DNA of 64,000 bases from Microtetraspora sp. NBRC 13810 (GCF_030268685.1 NZ_BSRQ01000019.1:116013-180012), one strand, 5' to 3'. Numbered from the stretch's first letter, positions 16,933 through 26,919 are shown. Numbers and translations: made by a program. Notes: generated from the sequence alone by a model not told the origin.

Positions 16933-17991
16933 TCAGGACGTGAGCTCGGCGGCGACGAGCTCGGCGATCTCGGCGGTGTTCAGAGCGGCGCCCTTGCGCA
17001 GGTTGTCGCCGCAGACGAACAGCTCCAGCGTGTCCGGGAAGTCGAGCGCCTGGCGGATCCGGCCCACATAGGTGGGGTCGGTGCCGACCACGTCGGCCGG
17101 GGTCGGGAAGACACCGGCGGCCGGGTCGTCGAGCACGACCACGGTGGGCGCGGCCGACAGGATCGCCCGGGCGCCCTCGACGGTGACCGGCTTCGCGAAG
17201 GTCGCGTGGACGGCGAGCGAGTGCGTGGTGACCACCGGGACCCGGACGCAGGTCGCGGAGACCTTCAGGTCGGGGATGCCGAGGATCTTGCGCGACTCGT
17301 TGCGCACCTTGAGCTCCTCGGAGGACCAGCCGCCGTCCTTGAGCGAGCCCGCCCACGGCACCACGTTGAGCGCCAGCGGAGCCGGGAAGGGCGAGTCGGC
17401 GAGGTCGGGCACGGCCTTGCGCACGTCACCGGCGACGGTGCCGATCGTGCGGTCGCCGGCCACGGCCGCGATCTCGTCGTAGAGCCGCTCCGGACCGGAC
17501 ACCCCGGCACCCGACACCGCCTGGTAGGACGCCACGACCAGGGCCCGCAGCCCGTACTCGCGGTGCAGCGCGCCCATGGCGGCCATCATCGACAGCGTGG
17601 TGCAGTTGGGGTTGGCGATGATGCCCCTCGGGCGAACCCTGGCCGCCTCCGGATTGCACTCCGGCACGACCAGCGGCACGTCCGGGTCCATCCGGAAGGC
17701 GCCGGAGTTGTCCACGGCCACCGCGCCGCGGGCGGCGGCGATCGGCGCCCACTCCGCGGACACCTCGTCGGGCACGTCGAACATCGCGACGTCGACCCCG
17801 TCGAACGCCTCGGGGGCCAGCGCCTGGACGACGACCTCCTCACCTCGCACCTTGAGCACCTTGCCCGCGGACCGCGGAGAGGCGATCAGGCGAATCTCGC
17901 CCCACACGTCGGGACGGCCGGAGAGGATGTCGAGCATGACGGTGCCCACGGCACCGGTCGCGCCGACGACGGCGAGAGTCGGCTTGGTCAT
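16933..17991 (-). CDS. asd: Aspartate-semialdehyde dehydrogenase
   Basis: 352 residues, normal length. The NADP-binding start is [13 protein letters not shown], the catalytic cysteine is in NPNCTT (Cys130), and the YQAVSGAG loop and [10 protein letters not shown] histidine segment are present. It reduces aspartyl-4-phosphate to aspartate semialdehyde with NADPH, the branch point for lysine, diaminopimelate, methionine, threonine and isoleucine. Its ATG overlaps the ask stop (ATGA), with GGAGG inside the ask 3' end, so it is translationally coupled to aspartate kinase. Confidence 0.97.
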   Translation of the reverse strand: MTKPTLAVVGATGAVGTVMLDILSGRPDVWGEIRLIASPRSAGKVLKVRGEEVVVQALAPEAFDGVDVAMFDVPDEVSAEWAPIAAARGAVAVDNSGAFRMDPDVPLVVPECNPEAARVRPRGIIANPNCTTLSMMAAMGALHREYGLRALVVASYQAVSGAGVSGPERLYDEIAAVAGDRTIGTVAGDVRKAVPDLADSPFPAPLALNVVPWAGSLKDGGWSSEELKVRNESRKILGIPDLKVSATCVRVPVVTTHSLAVHATFAKPVTVEGARAILSAAPTVVVLDDPAAGVFPTPADVVGTDPTYVGRIRQALDFPDTLELFVCGDNLRKGAALNTAEIAELVAAELTS

Positions 17992-18509
17992 CGTCCACTA
18001 CCTCCGTAAACCACGGCCTCGACCTGCTCGGCGTCGAGGTCGAACGCGTGGTGGGCCGCGGTGACGGCCGTGTCGACCTCTTCCTGACCGACGATCACCG
18101 AGATGCGGATCTCCGACGTGGAGATCATCTCGATGTTGACGCCCGCGTCGGCGAGGGCGGCGAAGAAGGTGGCGGTGACGCCGGGGTGCGAGCGCATGCC
18201 CGCGCCGATCAGCGACACCTTGCCGATCTGGTCGTCGAACAGGAGCGACTCGAAGCCGATCCGGTCCTGGATCTTGGTGAGCGCGGTCAGCGCGGTCGGG
18301 CCGTCGGTGACCGGGAGCGTGAAGGAGATGTCGGTCCTGCCGGTGGCGGCGGCCGAGACATTCTGCACGATCATGTCGATGTTGACCTCGGCGCCGGCCA
18401 GCGTCTTGAAGATCGTGGCTGCCTCTCCGACCTTGTCGGGCACCCCGACAACAGTGATCTTGGCCTCGCTCCGGTCGTGTGCCACGCCGGAGATGATCGG
18501 CTGCTCCAT
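17988..18509 (-). other. Probable internal translation start for the aspartokinase beta subunit
   Basis: Inside ask an ATG at 18509, preceded by GAAGGAAG at the usual spacing, begins [18 protein letters not shown]. This is just before the ACT domains and would give a protein of about 173 residues. Actinobacterial aspartokinases such as the Corynebacterium enzyme are alpha2beta2, with beta made from such an internal start (established knowledge); its use here is inferred. Confidence 0.65.
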
Positions 18510-19274
18510 CTCGCTTCCTTCACTGTCACTGGTGGTCGAACGAGAGGCGACGACCCACGTGCCTTCTCGCTGGCTGAACGAGCTCCGGACGTGGATCGGC
18601 ATGTTGAACCTGCGCGCGTACTCCACGCAGCGCAGGTGCAGCACCTTGGCGCCGCAGGCCGCCATCTCCAGCATCTCCTCGTAGGAGATGCGCGGGATGC
18701 GCCGCGCCGCGGACACGATGCGCGGGTCCGCGGTGAACACGCCGTCGACGTCGGTGTAGATCTCGCACATGTCGGCGCCCAGCGCGGCGGCCAGCGCGAC
18801 CGCGGTGGTGTCGGTGCCGCCACGGCCGAGCGTGGTGATGTCCTTGCTGTCCTGGGAGACGCCCTGGAAACCGGCCACGATCGCGATCTGGCCCGCGTCG
18901 ATCGCCTCCCGGATCCGCCCCGGCGTGACATCGATGATCCGCGCCTTGCCGTGCGAGGAGTCGGTGATCACGCCTGCCTGGGAGCCGGTGAACGAGCGGG
19001 CCTCGTGACCGAGGTTGGCGATGGCCATCGCGAGCAGCGCCATCGAGATGCGCTCACCCGAGGTCAGCAGCATGTCGAGCTCGCGGCCCGGTGGCAGCGG
19101 CGAGACCTGTTGCGCCAGATCCAGCAGCTCGTCCGTGGTGTCACCCATCGCGGAGACTGCCACGACGACGTCGTTGCCGGCTTTTTTCGTCGCGACGATC
19201 CGCTGGGCGACCCGCTTGATGCTGGCCGCGTCGGCGACGGACGAACCACCGTATTTCTGAACAACGAGTGCCAC
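17988..19274 (-). CDS. ask: Aspartate kinase
   Basis: 428 residues from the GTG at 19274, giving the classical start (M)[14 protein letters not shown] and preceded by CGGAGAT. The kinase domain occupies about 1-240, with [16 protein letters not shown] in the middle. Two ACT domains follow (about 265-335 and 345-420) and carry allosteric feedback control in this family. It phosphorylates aspartate with ATP, the first step of the aspartate pathway, and forms an operon with asd. An internal start for a regulatory subunit is annotated separately. An upstream in-frame TTG at 19292 is less likely. Confidence 0.97.
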   Translation of the reverse strand: MALVVQKYGGSSVADAASIKRVAQRIVATKKAGNDVVVAVSAMGDTTDELLDLAQQVSPLPPGRELDMLLTSGERISMALLAMAIANLGHEARSFTGSQAGVITDSSHGKARIIDVTPGRIREAIDAGQIAIVAGFQGVSQDSKDITTLGRGGTDTTAVALAAALGADMCEIYTDVDGVFTADPRIVSAARRIPRISYEEMLEMAACGAKVLHLRCVEYARRFNMPIHVRSSFSQREGTWVVASRSTTSDSEGSEMEQPIISGVAHDRSEAKITVVGVPDKVGEAATIFKTLAGAEVNIDMIVQNVSAAATGRTDISFTLPVTDGPTALTALTKIQDRIGFESLLFDDQIGKVSLIGAGMRSHPGVTATFFAALADAGVNIEMISTSEIRISVIVGQEEVDTAVTAAHHAFDLDAEQVEAVVYGGSGR

Positions 19275-19395
19275 GAGAAATCTCCGAAGCAAAAAGGCAG
19301 TGGAGCTGACAGTTTACGGGGTTGCCTCGGAGCGCCCTCAGTGCCGGCTCAGTATGTGGACAACCAAGCCGTCGTCCACATCCTCGCCCTCTTTC

Positions 19396-19926
19396 TCATA
19401 CCGTCGTGCGCTCGTCCACCACGTCGAGCCGGGTGTGCGCGACCAGCGCCTGAAGCGCGCGCATCGCGGCGCCCGCGTGGTTGCCCCACGTGTTGAAGTA
19501 GGAGTACTGCCACCACCACAGCGCCTCGAGCGGACGCCCGGCCTGGTGGTGCCGCATGCCGTGCACGAGGTCGGCGGCCACGGCGGTCAGGTCGTCGGAC
19601 AGCCGGTAGGCGGTGACCCCGGTGTCCTTGTACGGGTCGAACACCTCGGCGTAGTCGTCCACCGGGCCCAGTCGCTCGGCGAGAGCCGTACGGATCTCGT
19701 CGAGGTCGGGGTCCTCGCTGAGCGGCGGCTCGTAGTTGCCGGACAGGATCACGTCCTGGCTGGCGCCGAGCTGGGCGCCGGCCAGGCTGACCTGCGCGAC
19801 CTCCATCAGCAGCAGGGGCAGCATGGCGTCGCCGCCCTCGCCCCTGGCCAGCCTGGTCAGGCCGTCCAGATAGTTCCGGGCATGGCCGGCGATCGTGTCG
19901 GCCAGGCCGTTCCACTCATCAGACAT
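19396..19926 (-). CDS. DUF5063 family protein
   Basis: 176 residues, acidic and helical, with [31 protein letters not shown] (about 97-127) and a Trp-rich [26 protein letters not shown] segment. This matches the actinobacterial DUF5063 family found downstream of recR. Its start overlaps the recR stop by 8 bp, so it is coupled. No enzymatic motif is visible and the function is unknown; the conserved linkage suggests a link to recombination or repair, or simply operon position. Confidence 0.82.
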   Translation of the reverse strand: MSDEWNGLADTIAGHARNYLDGLTRLARGEGGDAMLPLLLMEVAQVSLAGAQLGASQDVILSGNYEPPLSEDPDLDEIRTALAERLGPVDDYAEVFDPYKDTGVTAYRLSDDLTAVAADLVHGMRHHQAGRPLEALWWWQYSYFNTWGNHAGAAMRALQALVAHTRLDVVDERTTV

Positions 19927-20518
19927 CCAGCAACCTTCGTCCTTCGAACGCGCGGCCCAAGGTCACCTCGTCGGCGTATTCGAGGTCACCGCCTACCGGC
20001 AGACCGCTGGCCAGTCGTGTCACTTTCAGACCCATCGGCTTGACCAGACGGGCGAGATAGGTCGCCGTCGCCTCCCCCTCCAGGTTGGGGTCGGTGGCGA
20101 GGATCAACTCGGTGACCTGGCCGTCGGCCAGGCGCGTCATGAGCTCGCGGATGCGCAGATCGTCGGGGCCGACGCCCTCGATCGGGCTGATCGCGCCGCC
20201 GAGCACGTGATAACGCCCGCGGAACTCGCGTGTCTTCTCGATCGCCACGACGTCCTTGGACTCCTCGACGACACAGATCACGTGCTCGTCGCGGCGGGCG
20301 TCACGGCAGATCCGGCACTCCTCCTCGGCCGCGACGTTCCCGCACACGCGGCAGAAGCGGACCTTCTCCTTGACCTCCAGCAGCGCGTGCGCGAGCCGGT
20401 TCACATCGGCCGGGTCGGCGGCCAGGAGGTGGAAGGCGATCCGCTGCGCGCTTTTGGGACCGACGCCCGGGAGCATCCCCAGCTCGTCGATCAGGTTCTG
20501 GACGACGCCTTCGTACAT
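19919..20518 (-). CDS. recR: Recombination mediator RecR
   Basis: 199 residues, full length. It has an N-terminal helix-hairpin-helix ([20 protein letters not shown]), the C4 zinc finger [16 protein letters not shown] (about 56-71), a Toprim domain with [14 protein letters not shown] and [17 protein letters not shown], and a C-terminal Walker-like [19 protein letters not shown]. With RecF and RecO it loads RecA at SSB-coated gaps. It lies 2 bp downstream of ybaB, a highly conserved pair. Confidence 0.97.
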   Translation of the reverse strand: MYEGVVQNLIDELGMLPGVGPKSAQRIAFHLLAADPADVNRLAHALLEVKEKVRFCRVCGNVAAEEECRICRDARRDEHVICVVEESKDVVAIEKTREFRGRYHVLGGAISPIEGVGPDDLRIRELMTRLADGQVTELILATDPNLEGEATATYLARLVKPMGLKVTRLASGLPVGGDLEYADEVTLGRAFEGRRLLDV

Positions 20519-20520
20519 GG

Positions 20521-20868
20521 CTAGAACCCGGGCAGCTGTCCGAGGCCGCCCCCGAGGCCCTGTGCGAGCGGGCCCAGCTTCTCCTGCTGCAGCTCCGACG
20601 CGGCGCGGACGGCGTCGCGAATGGCCGCGATGACCAGATCGGCGACCGTGTCGGCCGTCTCCTGCGGGTCTCCCGGGTCGATGACCTCAGGCTTGATCTT
20701 CAGCTCCTGCAACTCGCCGGCACCGTTGACGGTGGCGACGACGAGCCCCCCGCCCGCCGAGCCCTCGACCTGCGCGTCGTTAAGCTCCTGCTGGGCGCTC
20801 ACGAGCTGCTGCTGCATGAGCTGTGCCTGCTCCAGCAGCTGCTGCAGGTTGACATCCCCTGGATTCAC
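20521..20868 (-). CDS. YbaB/EbfC nucleoid-associated protein
   Basis: 115 residues. The N-terminal coiled-coil helix is Gln-rich ([19 protein letters not shown]), followed by [20 protein letters not shown] and [26 protein letters not shown], the family core. The protein forms dimers that bind DNA and is usually encoded with recR. The C-terminal Gly-rich tail ([12 protein letters not shown]) is common in actinobacterial members. It is the first gene of the ybaB-recR-DUF5063 operon. Confidence 0.95.
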   Translation of the reverse strand: MNPGDVNLQQLLEQAQLMQQQLVSAQQELNDAQVEGSAGGGLVVATVNGAGELQELKIKPEVIDPGDPQETADTVADLVIAAIRDAVRAASELQQEKLGPLAQGLGGGLGQLPGF

Positions 20869-21249
20869 CGTCGTGCGCTCCTCATGGCTCCGCGTCTGTG
20901 ACGTTCGTCGTCATGAGCCTACGGTGTTTCGCCGAGGTGTTGCACTGGCGGTGGCCCGTGTTCCGTCACACTCGCCGGCGCCCGAGCCCCGAGCGCGCGC
21001 CCCGCCCGTGCCGACGGCGCCCCTGGCCGGGTCCCGGCCCCCCTCCAGACGTCCGGGACCCGGCCTTCCCCCCCACCGGATCGGCCGCACCACGGCGAGG
21101 CGTGGGCATGAAGGTAGCCAAACCTACGTTGCACACACGTTGCGCTCGTTCAATCACCCTGTGCACACAGCCGAATTGGTCGAATCGGTTGCGAGTTAGG
21201 GCCGTAACCCGGATGCTTCCCGAAGTGACATGATTACTGGGGGTGGCAG
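20869..21249. promoter_or_regulatory. Divergent intergenic region with a strong hairpin
   Basis: 381 bases with no gene. GGCCGGGTCCCGG (21025-21037) and CCGGGACCCGGCC (21053-21065) form a perfect 13-bp inverted repeat with a 15-base loop. Closer to the GAF regulator are CGTTGC repeats 11 bp apart (near 21127 and 21138) and the palindrome TGTGCACA. These may be promoter and operator elements; specific -10/-35 boxes are not clear. Confidence 0.4.
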
Positions 21250-22740
21250 ATGACCGGCGGCCGCCTGCGGGCCCTATCGTCCACCGACCTCGGCGACGAT
21301 CTCGATCTCGACGACGACCCCGGACGGCTGCGGCGATGGCACGAGTCGGCGATGAACGGCGAGCCCGCCGGGGAAACCGGCCCGCGCCCGCTGATCTCCG
21401 ACTCCTGGCGGCGTTCGCTCGACGCCGGCATCGATCCCGAGGTCCGGTCGGCGCCGCTCGCCCTGGAGGCCACGGAGCTGACCGAGGCCCGGCTCGCCCA
21501 TCCGCTGCACGCGCTGCTCCCGCTGCTGACGGACACCCTCCTCCCGTTCGCCGACGACACCGGGCACATCATGATCGTCACCGATGCCGGCGGCCGGATC
21601 CTGTGGCGGTACGGCGACCGGCACACGATGCGGCACGGCGACCGGGTGGGGCTGAGCGACGGGTTCGCCTGGAGTGAGAGCGCCGTCGGCACCAACGGCA
21701 TCGGCACCGCCCTCGCCGTCCGCCGCCCGGTGCACGTCTACTCCGCCGAGCACATGGCCCGCGTCCTGCACGACTGGTCCTGCGCGGGGGCGCCGATCAT
21801 CGACCCGGACACCACCGAGATCCTCGGCTGTCTCGACATCAGCGCCGCCAGGCAGGAGCTGCACCCGGCCACGGTCGCCCTCGTCGAGACCACCGCCCGG
21901 CTCGCCGAAGGCCAGCTCGCGCTGCGCGCGCACGAGCGCGACGGCCGGCTGCGCGCCCGCTACGAGGCGTTCGCCCGCGGCTCGCGCGCCGAGCCCGGCG
22001 CCCTCGTCACCCCGACCGGCCGGGTCATCGCCGGCGACCCCGACGGCAGGTGCGGCCACCGGGTGCGGCTGCCCGCCTCCGGCGACCGGGTCATGCTGCC
22101 CGGCGGCAACACCGGCCTGCTCACCCCCTTCGGCGGGGGGTTCCTGCTGCGCTGCGACTCGCCCGGCGCGCCGTCCGTGCTCAGACTCGGCTTCCTCGGC
22201 ACCGACTCCCCGCACGTCCGGCTGGACGGGTGGCGCCGGATCCAGGTGTCCCTGCGGCACGCGGAGATCCTCGCCCTGCTCTGCCTGTATCCGGACGGGA
22301 TGACGGCCGAGCAGCTCTCCTTCCATCTCTATGGCGACGAGGGCAACCCGGTCACGATCCGGGCCGAGATCCACCGGTTGCGCGGCCAGCTCGGCCGGGC
22401 CATCGCCGCGAAGCCGTACCGGCTGTCCTGCGCGGTCGAGGCCGACTTCCTGGAACTCAAGCACCTCATCGCCACCCGCGACCCCGCCGCCCTGGCCCGC
22501 GCCTACCCCGGCCCGCTGCTCCCCTGCTCCGAGGCCCCCGCGATCCGCAGGGAGCGCGAAGAGCTGGAAGGCCAGGTCAGAGCCCGCCTGCTGCGCGAGG
22601 GCACCGGCGAGGACCTGTGGGCCTACGCGCAGACCGAGCACGGCCACGACGACCCGCACATCCTGGAGCGCGTCACCGCCCTACTCCCCGACCACGACCA
22701 CCGAGCCATAGCCGCCCGCCTCCGCCTCACCACCCCCTGA
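21250..22740 (+). CDS. GAF-domain transcriptional regulator with C-terminal winged helix
   Basis: 496 residues. A helical N-terminus carries LISDSWRRSLDAGIDPE, typical of regulators with this layout. The GAF sensor at about 90-215 includes GFAWSESAVGTNGIGTALA and VLHDWSCAGAPIIDPDT. The C-terminal DNA-binding region at about 335-400 includes ILALLCLYPDGMTAEQLSFHLYG and TIRAEIHRLRGQLG. In actinomycetes similar proteins are often beside aldehyde dehydrogenase genes; here no such gene is present, and the next gene is the convergent dnaX. The ligand is unknown. Confidence 0.82.
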   Translation: MTGGRLRALSSTDLGDDLDLDDDPGRLRRWHESAMNGEPAGETGPRPLISDSWRRSLDAGIDPEVRSAPLALEATELTEARLAHPLHALLPLLTDTLLPFADDTGHIMIVTDAGGRILWRYGDRHTMRHGDRVGLSDGFAWSESAVGTNGIGTALAVRRPVHVYSAEHMARVLHDWSCAGAPIIDPDTTEILGCLDISAARQELHPATVALVETTARLAEGQLALRAHERDGRLRARYEAFARGSRAEPGALVTPTGRVIAGDPDGRCGHRVRLPASGDRVMLPGGNTGLLTPFGGGFLLRCDSPGAPSVLRLGFLGTDSPHVRLDGWRRIQVSLRHAEILALLCLYPDGMTAEQLSFHLYGDEGNPVTIRAEIHRLRGQLGRAIAAKPYRLSCAVEADFLELKHLIATRDPAALARAYPGPLLPCSEAPAIRREREELEGQVRARLLREGTGEDLWAYAQTEHGHDDPHILERVTALLPDHDHRAIAARLRLTTP

Positions 22741-22755
22741 ACCGAGCGGCTGACA

Positions 22756-22850
22756 CGTCACGGCGTTTGGGGGGGTGAGGCGTGGGGCGACCCGCGCGTC
22801 ACGGAGTCTGGGGGGGGTGAGGTGCCGGGCGGGTAGCGCGTTACGGGGTC
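22756..22850. repeat. 2.5 copies of a 41-42-bp G-rich direct repeat
   Basis: CGTCACGG (22756 and 22797) and CGTTACGG (22839) begin units of 41-42 bp. The first two contain runs of seven or eight G. It fills the gap between the convergent GAF-regulator and dnaX stops. No hairpin terminator is obvious. Confidence 0.5.
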
Positions 22851-25131
22851 AGCTGTGGTCGATCTCTTCGATGATTCGGCCGCCGAGCTCGCGCTGGATC
22901 AGGGCCATGCCGGTCAGCTCGTCGACGTCGGCGTCTTCGTCGTTGAGGGGGTCCACTTCGTCGACGTCGCCTGCGGGGGCGCTCTGCCGGGCGGGGATCG
23001 CGTCCGGCCAGCCCTGCGCGCCGCCGCTCGGGCGGGGGCGGGCCTGGGCGGCCTGGGCTGCGGCCTGCGCGGCCGAGCGGGCGGCGGCGAGGCCGGGGCC
23101 GGCGCTCATCGCGGGCGGCGAGCCCGGGTCGTCGCCGGGGGGCGCGTCGGGCCACGACTCGTCGGTGGTGGCCTTGGCGTCGATCTTCGGCTCGGGGGCG
23201 TCCGTCGCGTCCTGGACGACCTGTGGCTTGGTCCGCGCGGCCGGTTCGGACCCGTTGGCGGCCACCTGCGCCGGACCGGTGTGCCCGGCCGCGGGGAAGG
23301 CGCCGCCGCCGCGTGGCCCCGCTCCGGGCTGGCGACCCTGCGGCTGAGCGCCGCCGGGCCCGCTCTGCGGCCCGCCACCGCCCGGCCGTACCGGCCGGCC
23401 GCCCTGCGGACCGCCCTGGGAACCACCGCCCGAGCCGCCGCCCGGAGGCCCGCCCCCGCCGACGACCGCCTCGACCCGCCACTGGCCGCCGAGCACGTCG
23501 CCGAGCGCGGCGGCCACGACCGCGTCCTTGCCGCCGCCCACGAAGTTCTTCATCGCGCCGACCTGCGCGAAGCCCAGCGTGACGATGTTGCCCTCGACGC
23601 CGACCACCTGGGCGTTGGTGTTGACGTTGGCCCACACCACGATGCTGCGCTGCTTCAACGCCCCCAGCACGGCGGGCCACATCTCCTGCAACCCGCCCGT
23701 CCCGCTCGCCACCGGGGCGGCGGCCTGCGCCTGCGGCGGTTCCTGAGCCTGCGGGACCTGCCGGGGAGCACCCCCCGCCCCGGGGACGGCGGCCGCCCCG
23801 GGAACGGCGGCCGCGGGCCAGTCCCCCGCGGCGGACGCCTCAGCCCGCGCGGGCGCCGCGCTCTCCTCCACCGGAGCCTGCGCCACGGCGGGCGCCTGCG
23901 CCTGTACGGCTGGCGCCGCGGCCCGCCCCTGGACCACGCCGGCCGGAGCCTGCGCGCGTACGGCGGGCGCGGGCGGACCCTCGCGCTCCAGTCGCTCCAG
24001 GCGGGCGAGCAGTGAGGCCTCACCCTGCTCGGCGGCCGGGAGCAGCACCCGGGCGCACATCAGCTCCAGCAGCAGCCTCGGCGACGTGGCCCCACGCATT
24101 TCGGTCAGACCGGTGTTGAACACCTCGGCCGCCCGGGTCAGCTCGGCCGGCCCCATGGAACGCGCCTGCCCCTCCAGCCGCTCCAGCTCGTCGGCGGGAC
24201 GGTCGAGGAGCCCGCTCCCCGCCGCCTCCGGCACGTTGGCCAGGATCACGAGATCGCGGAAGCGCTCCAGCAGGTCCATCGCGAACCGGCGCGGGTCGTG
24301 CCCGCCCTCGATCACCCGGTTGACCGCCCCGAACACCAGCGAGCCGTCCCGCGCGGCGAACGCGCCGATCACCTCGTCGAGCAGGTCGCCGTCGGTGTAA
24401 CCGAGCAGGGAGACGGCCCTGGCGTACGTGATGCCGGCGTCGTCGGCCCCGGCGAGCAACTGGTCCAGGATCGACAGGGAGTCACGCGCGGAACCGGCGC
24501 CGGCCCGGACCACCAGGGGAAGCGCGGCCGCCTCGAAGGGCACCTTCTCGGAGGTGAGGATCTCCTCCATCAGCGCGCGCAGCGTGGTCGGCGGCATCAG
24601 CCGGAAGGGATAGTGGTGGGTGCGGGACTTGATCGTCCCGATGACCTTCTCGGGCTCCGTGGTCGCGAAGACGAACTTCAGGTGCGGCGGCGGCTCCTCG
24701 ACGAGCTTCAGCAGCGCGTTGAACCCCTCGCGGGTCACCATGTGCGCCTCGTCGATGATGTAGATCTTGAAACGCGCGGACACCGGCGCGAAGAAGGCCC
24801 GCTCCCGCAGGTCACGGGCGTCGTCCACACCACCGTGCGAGGCCGCGTCGATCTCGATGACGTCGAGGTGCCCCGGACCGGTCGGGCCGAGCGCCACGCA
24901 CGACTCGCACTGACCGCACGGATCGGGGGTCGGCCCCTGCTCGCAGTTGAGCGAACGGGCGAGGATGCGCGCACTGGAGGTCTTGCCGCACCCGCGAGGA
25001 CCGCTGAACAGATAGGCGTGATTGATCCGCCCCGACCGCAATGCCTGCCGCAGCGGCTCGGTCACATGCTCCTGGCCCTTGACCTCAGCGAACGTCCCGG
25101 GCCGGTACTTTCGGTACAGCGCGAGGCTCAT
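22849..25131 (-). CDS. dnaX: DNA polymerase III subunits gamma/tau
   Basis: 760 residues from the ATG at 25131 (SLALYRKYRP). The AAA+ clamp-loader domain has Walker A GPRGCGKT (44-51), the cysteine zinc module (CEQGPTPDPCGQCESC), Walker B IIDEAH and the sensor region FATTEPEKVIGTIKSRTHHYPF. After about residue 370 comes a long Ala/Pro/Gly/Gln-rich linker and a C-terminal domain of tau type ending in EEIDHS. It loads the beta clamp at replication forks. An in-frame ATG 12 codons upstream is unlikely because family alignment starts at SLALYRKYRP. Confidence 0.96.
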   Translation of the reverse strand: MSLALYRKYRPGTFAEVKGQEHVTEPLRQALRSGRINHAYLFSGPRGCGKTSSARILARSLNCEQGPTPDPCGQCESCVALGPTGPGHLDVIEIDAASHGGVDDARDLRERAFFAPVSARFKIYIIDEAHMVTREGFNALLKLVEEPPPHLKFVFATTEPEKVIGTIKSRTHHYPFRLMPPTTLRALMEEILTSEKVPFEAAALPLVVRAGAGSARDSLSILDQLLAGADDAGITYARAVSLLGYTDGDLLDEVIGAFAARDGSLVFGAVNRVIEGGHDPRRFAMDLLERFRDLVILANVPEAAGSGLLDRPADELERLEGQARSMGPAELTRAAEVFNTGLTEMRGATSPRLLLELMCARVLLPAAEQGEASLLARLERLEREGPPAPAVRAQAPAGVVQGRAAAPAVQAQAPAVAQAPVEESAAPARAEASAAGDWPAAAVPGAAAVPGAGGAPRQVPQAQEPPQAQAAAPVASGTGGLQEMWPAVLGALKQRSIVVWANVNTNAQVVGVEGNIVTLGFAQVGAMKNFVGGGKDAVVAAALGDVLGGQWRVEAVVGGGGPPGGGSGGGSQGGPQGGRPVRPGGGGPQSGPGGAQPQGRQPGAGPRGGGAFPAAGHTGPAQVAANGSEPAARTKPQVVQDATDAPEPKIDAKATTDESWPDAPPGDDPGSPPAMSAGPGLAAARSAAQAAAQAAQARPRPSGGAQGWPDAIPARQSAPAGDVDEVDPLNDEDADVDELTGMALIQRELGGRIIEEIDHS

Positions 25132-25150
25132 TAGGGGTCCCCTCCAGCTA

Positions 25151-25242
25151 AGAGACCCCCCGCACACCCGTCAGAGCCCGCTTATCCTTGCTGCCTTCCG
25201 GCCCTGGGGAGGTTCACAGGATGACGCCGCGCGAGGGGTCCG
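25151..25242 (-). ncRNA. ffs: Signal recognition particle RNA (small, 4.5S type)
   Basis: The minus strand carries CCAGGGCCGGAAGGCAGCAAGG (about 25211-25190), the conserved asymmetric loop and GGAA tetraloop that bind Ffh. The ends pair: GGACCCCTCGCGC at the 5' end with a GGGGGTCT segment at the 3' end. A length near 92 nt fits the short bacterial form. Position just upstream of dnaX is common in actinobacteria. Exact ends are approximate. Confidence 0.9.
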
Positions 25243-25326
25243 ATCAACAGTCTAGCCGGGTACGCGAGTGCTTGCTGCAGAGATTCGCGGTCACCTTCAC
25301 GCCGAAAGTCGGGTAAGCTTTCCGGC

Positions 25327-25412
25327 GGAGGATTCGCCTAGTTGGCCTAGGGCGCACGCTTGGAAAGCGTGTTGGGGGCAACCCCTCGCGAGTTCGAATC
25401 TCGCATCCTCCG
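25327..25412 (+). tRNA. tRNA-Ser (anticodon GGA)
   Basis: The acceptor stem GGAGGAT (25327-25333) pairs with ATCCTCC (25405-25411), followed by discriminator G. The anticodon stem CACGC/GCGTG encloses TTGGAAA, giving anticodon GGA. A long variable arm (GTTGGGGGCAACCCC region) and the GTTCGAATC T-loop identify a class II serine tRNA. CCA is not encoded. Confidence 0.96.
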
Positions 25413-25434
25413 CGCCTGGTTGAGGCAGAAGTTC

Positions 25435-25469
25435 AAGAGGGGCCGACCCCATCCAAGTCGGCCCCTCTT
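25435..25469 (+). terminator. Strong hairpin after tRNA-Ser
   Basis: AAGAGGGGCCGAC (25435-25447) pairs perfectly with GTCGGCCCCTCTT (25457-25469), a 13-bp stem with a 9-base loop, 23 bases after the tRNA. It is followed by TGGCGTTTCC. Confidence 0.85.
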
Positions 25470-25557
25470 GGCGTTTCCGTCCCAGTCGGCTTCTTCGGAG
25501 GACTCGTCTCCCTCCTTACTCGCCCCCCAGAGCAGGCCGTCAACCTGCTCGGCCACC

Positions 25558-26079
25558 GTGTCCGAGCTCTCCGGCGACGTCTGGAGCATCGCCCTCGCGG
25601 GCGGCGAGGCGGCGCGCGTGCCCTATAGCGACGGGCTGCACCTGATGAAATGGCCGTACGCCGTGGACGCGGCCGACGGTCCGAAGGGCCACGACCGCAA
25701 CCAGACCAAGCTCGTAGACCTGGCGCGGGGCGCGCAGACCGAGATCACCGTGCCCGCGTCGGCACAGAGCCTGCGGTGCGGACCCTCCTGGTGCTTCGGG
25801 CGCAACGGGCAAGGCTCGTTCGTGCAGTACCTCGACGGCACGAACACGATCGCCCTCAGCGGCGTCTCGCCACTGACCCGGTTCCCGATCCTCGACCGGT
25901 TCCTGTTCGCCGGGAGCACCGTCTACGACGCCGCCACCGCCGAGGTGGCCGCCATCGGCAAGGGCAGCGGCACGTACGGCGTGGGCACCTCCTCCGAGCC
26001 CAGCACGATCATCTATTGGGACGGCGAACCCGGCACGTTCACGGTGCTGAACTTGGAAGCCGTCCCGCCCGCGCCATAG
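25558..26079 (+). pseudogene. 5'-truncated protein fragment downstream of tRNA-Ser
   Basis: About 173 residues of plausible protein from the in-frame GTG at 25558 (SELSGDVWSIALAGGEAARV). There are periodic VxD/AxG beta-strand-like segments and two Cys (RCGPSWCFG), suggesting the C-terminal part of a beta-propeller or extracellular domain. The frame is open back into the tRNA, but nothing upstream of 25550 looks like protein and no ribosome site is present. I read it as a gene that lost its 5' end, perhaps by a rearrangement at the tRNA. No family recognised. Confidence 0.5.
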
Positions 26080-26212
26080 CGTTCGGGACCAAGCGGACCT
26101 GCACGAATGTTCAGGAGCCCAAGGCGGCCGTCTGCGAGAAGTTCGGCCGACGTGGTCGCGAATCGAGAACGGTGTCATGGATCCGGGTCGAACAGGTCCC
26201 AAGAGGTCTTAA

Positions 26213-26256
26213 GACAGGAATGCCGGTCGTTTACCGAAACAACCGGCATTCCTGTC
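26213..26256. repeat. 15-bp perfect inverted repeat
   Basis: GACAGGAATGCCGGT (26213-26227) and ACCGGCATTCCTGTC (26242-26256), with GTTT/AAAC able to pair inside the 14-base loop. It lies in the 306-base gap 26080-26385 between the truncated fragment and the next secreted protein. It could act as a terminator or be the footprint of a lost element. The rest of the gap shows no gene. Confidence 0.7.
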
Positions 26257-26385
26257 CATTGCCTTAGCCACACAGTGCGCGTACGTCTCTACGAAGTTCT
26301 TCGTATTCAATCTGCTCGCGCAGGGCGCCAACCTGGTTGGCGAGAGGGCGGGCCGTCGCCGCCCGCGCCCCCCTGGAGGCTGCCA

Positions 26386-26919
26386 ATGATCCGGACTGGT
26401 CGTTCGCTCGGACTCGGAGCTGCCGTGCTCCTGATTGCCCTCGGCGCCGTCGCGGTACCGCCGGCCCACGCCGACGGCGAACAGTTCATGAACCTGGTCA
26501 CCTATTACAACTGGGACCGGGAAGACAACTACTCCGCCGTCACGGCCGCAGACCACGCCCGCGAAACCGGATACCAGTGGATCCGGACGAAGGAGGCATG
26601 GGTTCTCGCGAGGCCCACCGACACCAGCACGCAGAAACCGCTGGTCCTCTACTACAACAGCGAGCGCGGCGACTACATGAGCACGGCGACCACCGAGGGC
26701 ATCGCCTCGGCCGAGAGCGCGGGATACGTGCGTAAGGGAGTCCAGGCGTACATCTACAGGAACCACGAGCCGGGCACCGTGCCGCTCTACCAATACTGGA
26801 GCTGGGACCGGCAGGACAACTTCGCAGCGGCCTCACCCGAGGGCATCGCCTCGGCCGAAAGCGCGGAATATGTCCGGGTCCGCGTGGAGGGCTACGTGCG
26901 CCCCGGGTCGGATCTCTGA
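26386..26919 (+). CDS. Secreted protein with three Trp/Tyr-rich repeats (DUF5648-like)
   Basis: 177 residues. The signal peptide (about 1-28, ending PPAHA) is followed by three tandem modules of about 37-45 residues. Their landmarks are YYNWDREDNYSAV, LYYNSERGDYMSTATTEGIASAESAGY and YQYWSWDRQDNFAAASPEGIASAESAEY. These resemble the extracellular DUF5648-type repeat in which an aromatic pair and ERGDN/D-like turn recur. A GGAGG ribosome site precedes the ATG. The role is probably extracellular binding; ligand unknown. There is no obvious operon partner. Confidence 0.72.
   Translation: MIRTGRSLGLGAAVLLIALGAVAVPPAHADGEQFMNLVTYYNWDREDNYSAVTAADHARETGYQWIRTKEAWVLARPTDTSTQKPLVLYYNSERGDYMSTATTEGIASAESAGYVRKGVQAYIYRNHEPGTVPLYQYWSWDRQDNFAAASPEGIASAESAEYVRVRVEGYVRPGSDL

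Noticed and set aside
25360..25557. Start of the fragment inside tRNA-Ser
   Set aside because: The first codons overlap the tRNA and its terminator hairpin, so they cannot be a gene start; only the part after 25558 looks like protein.
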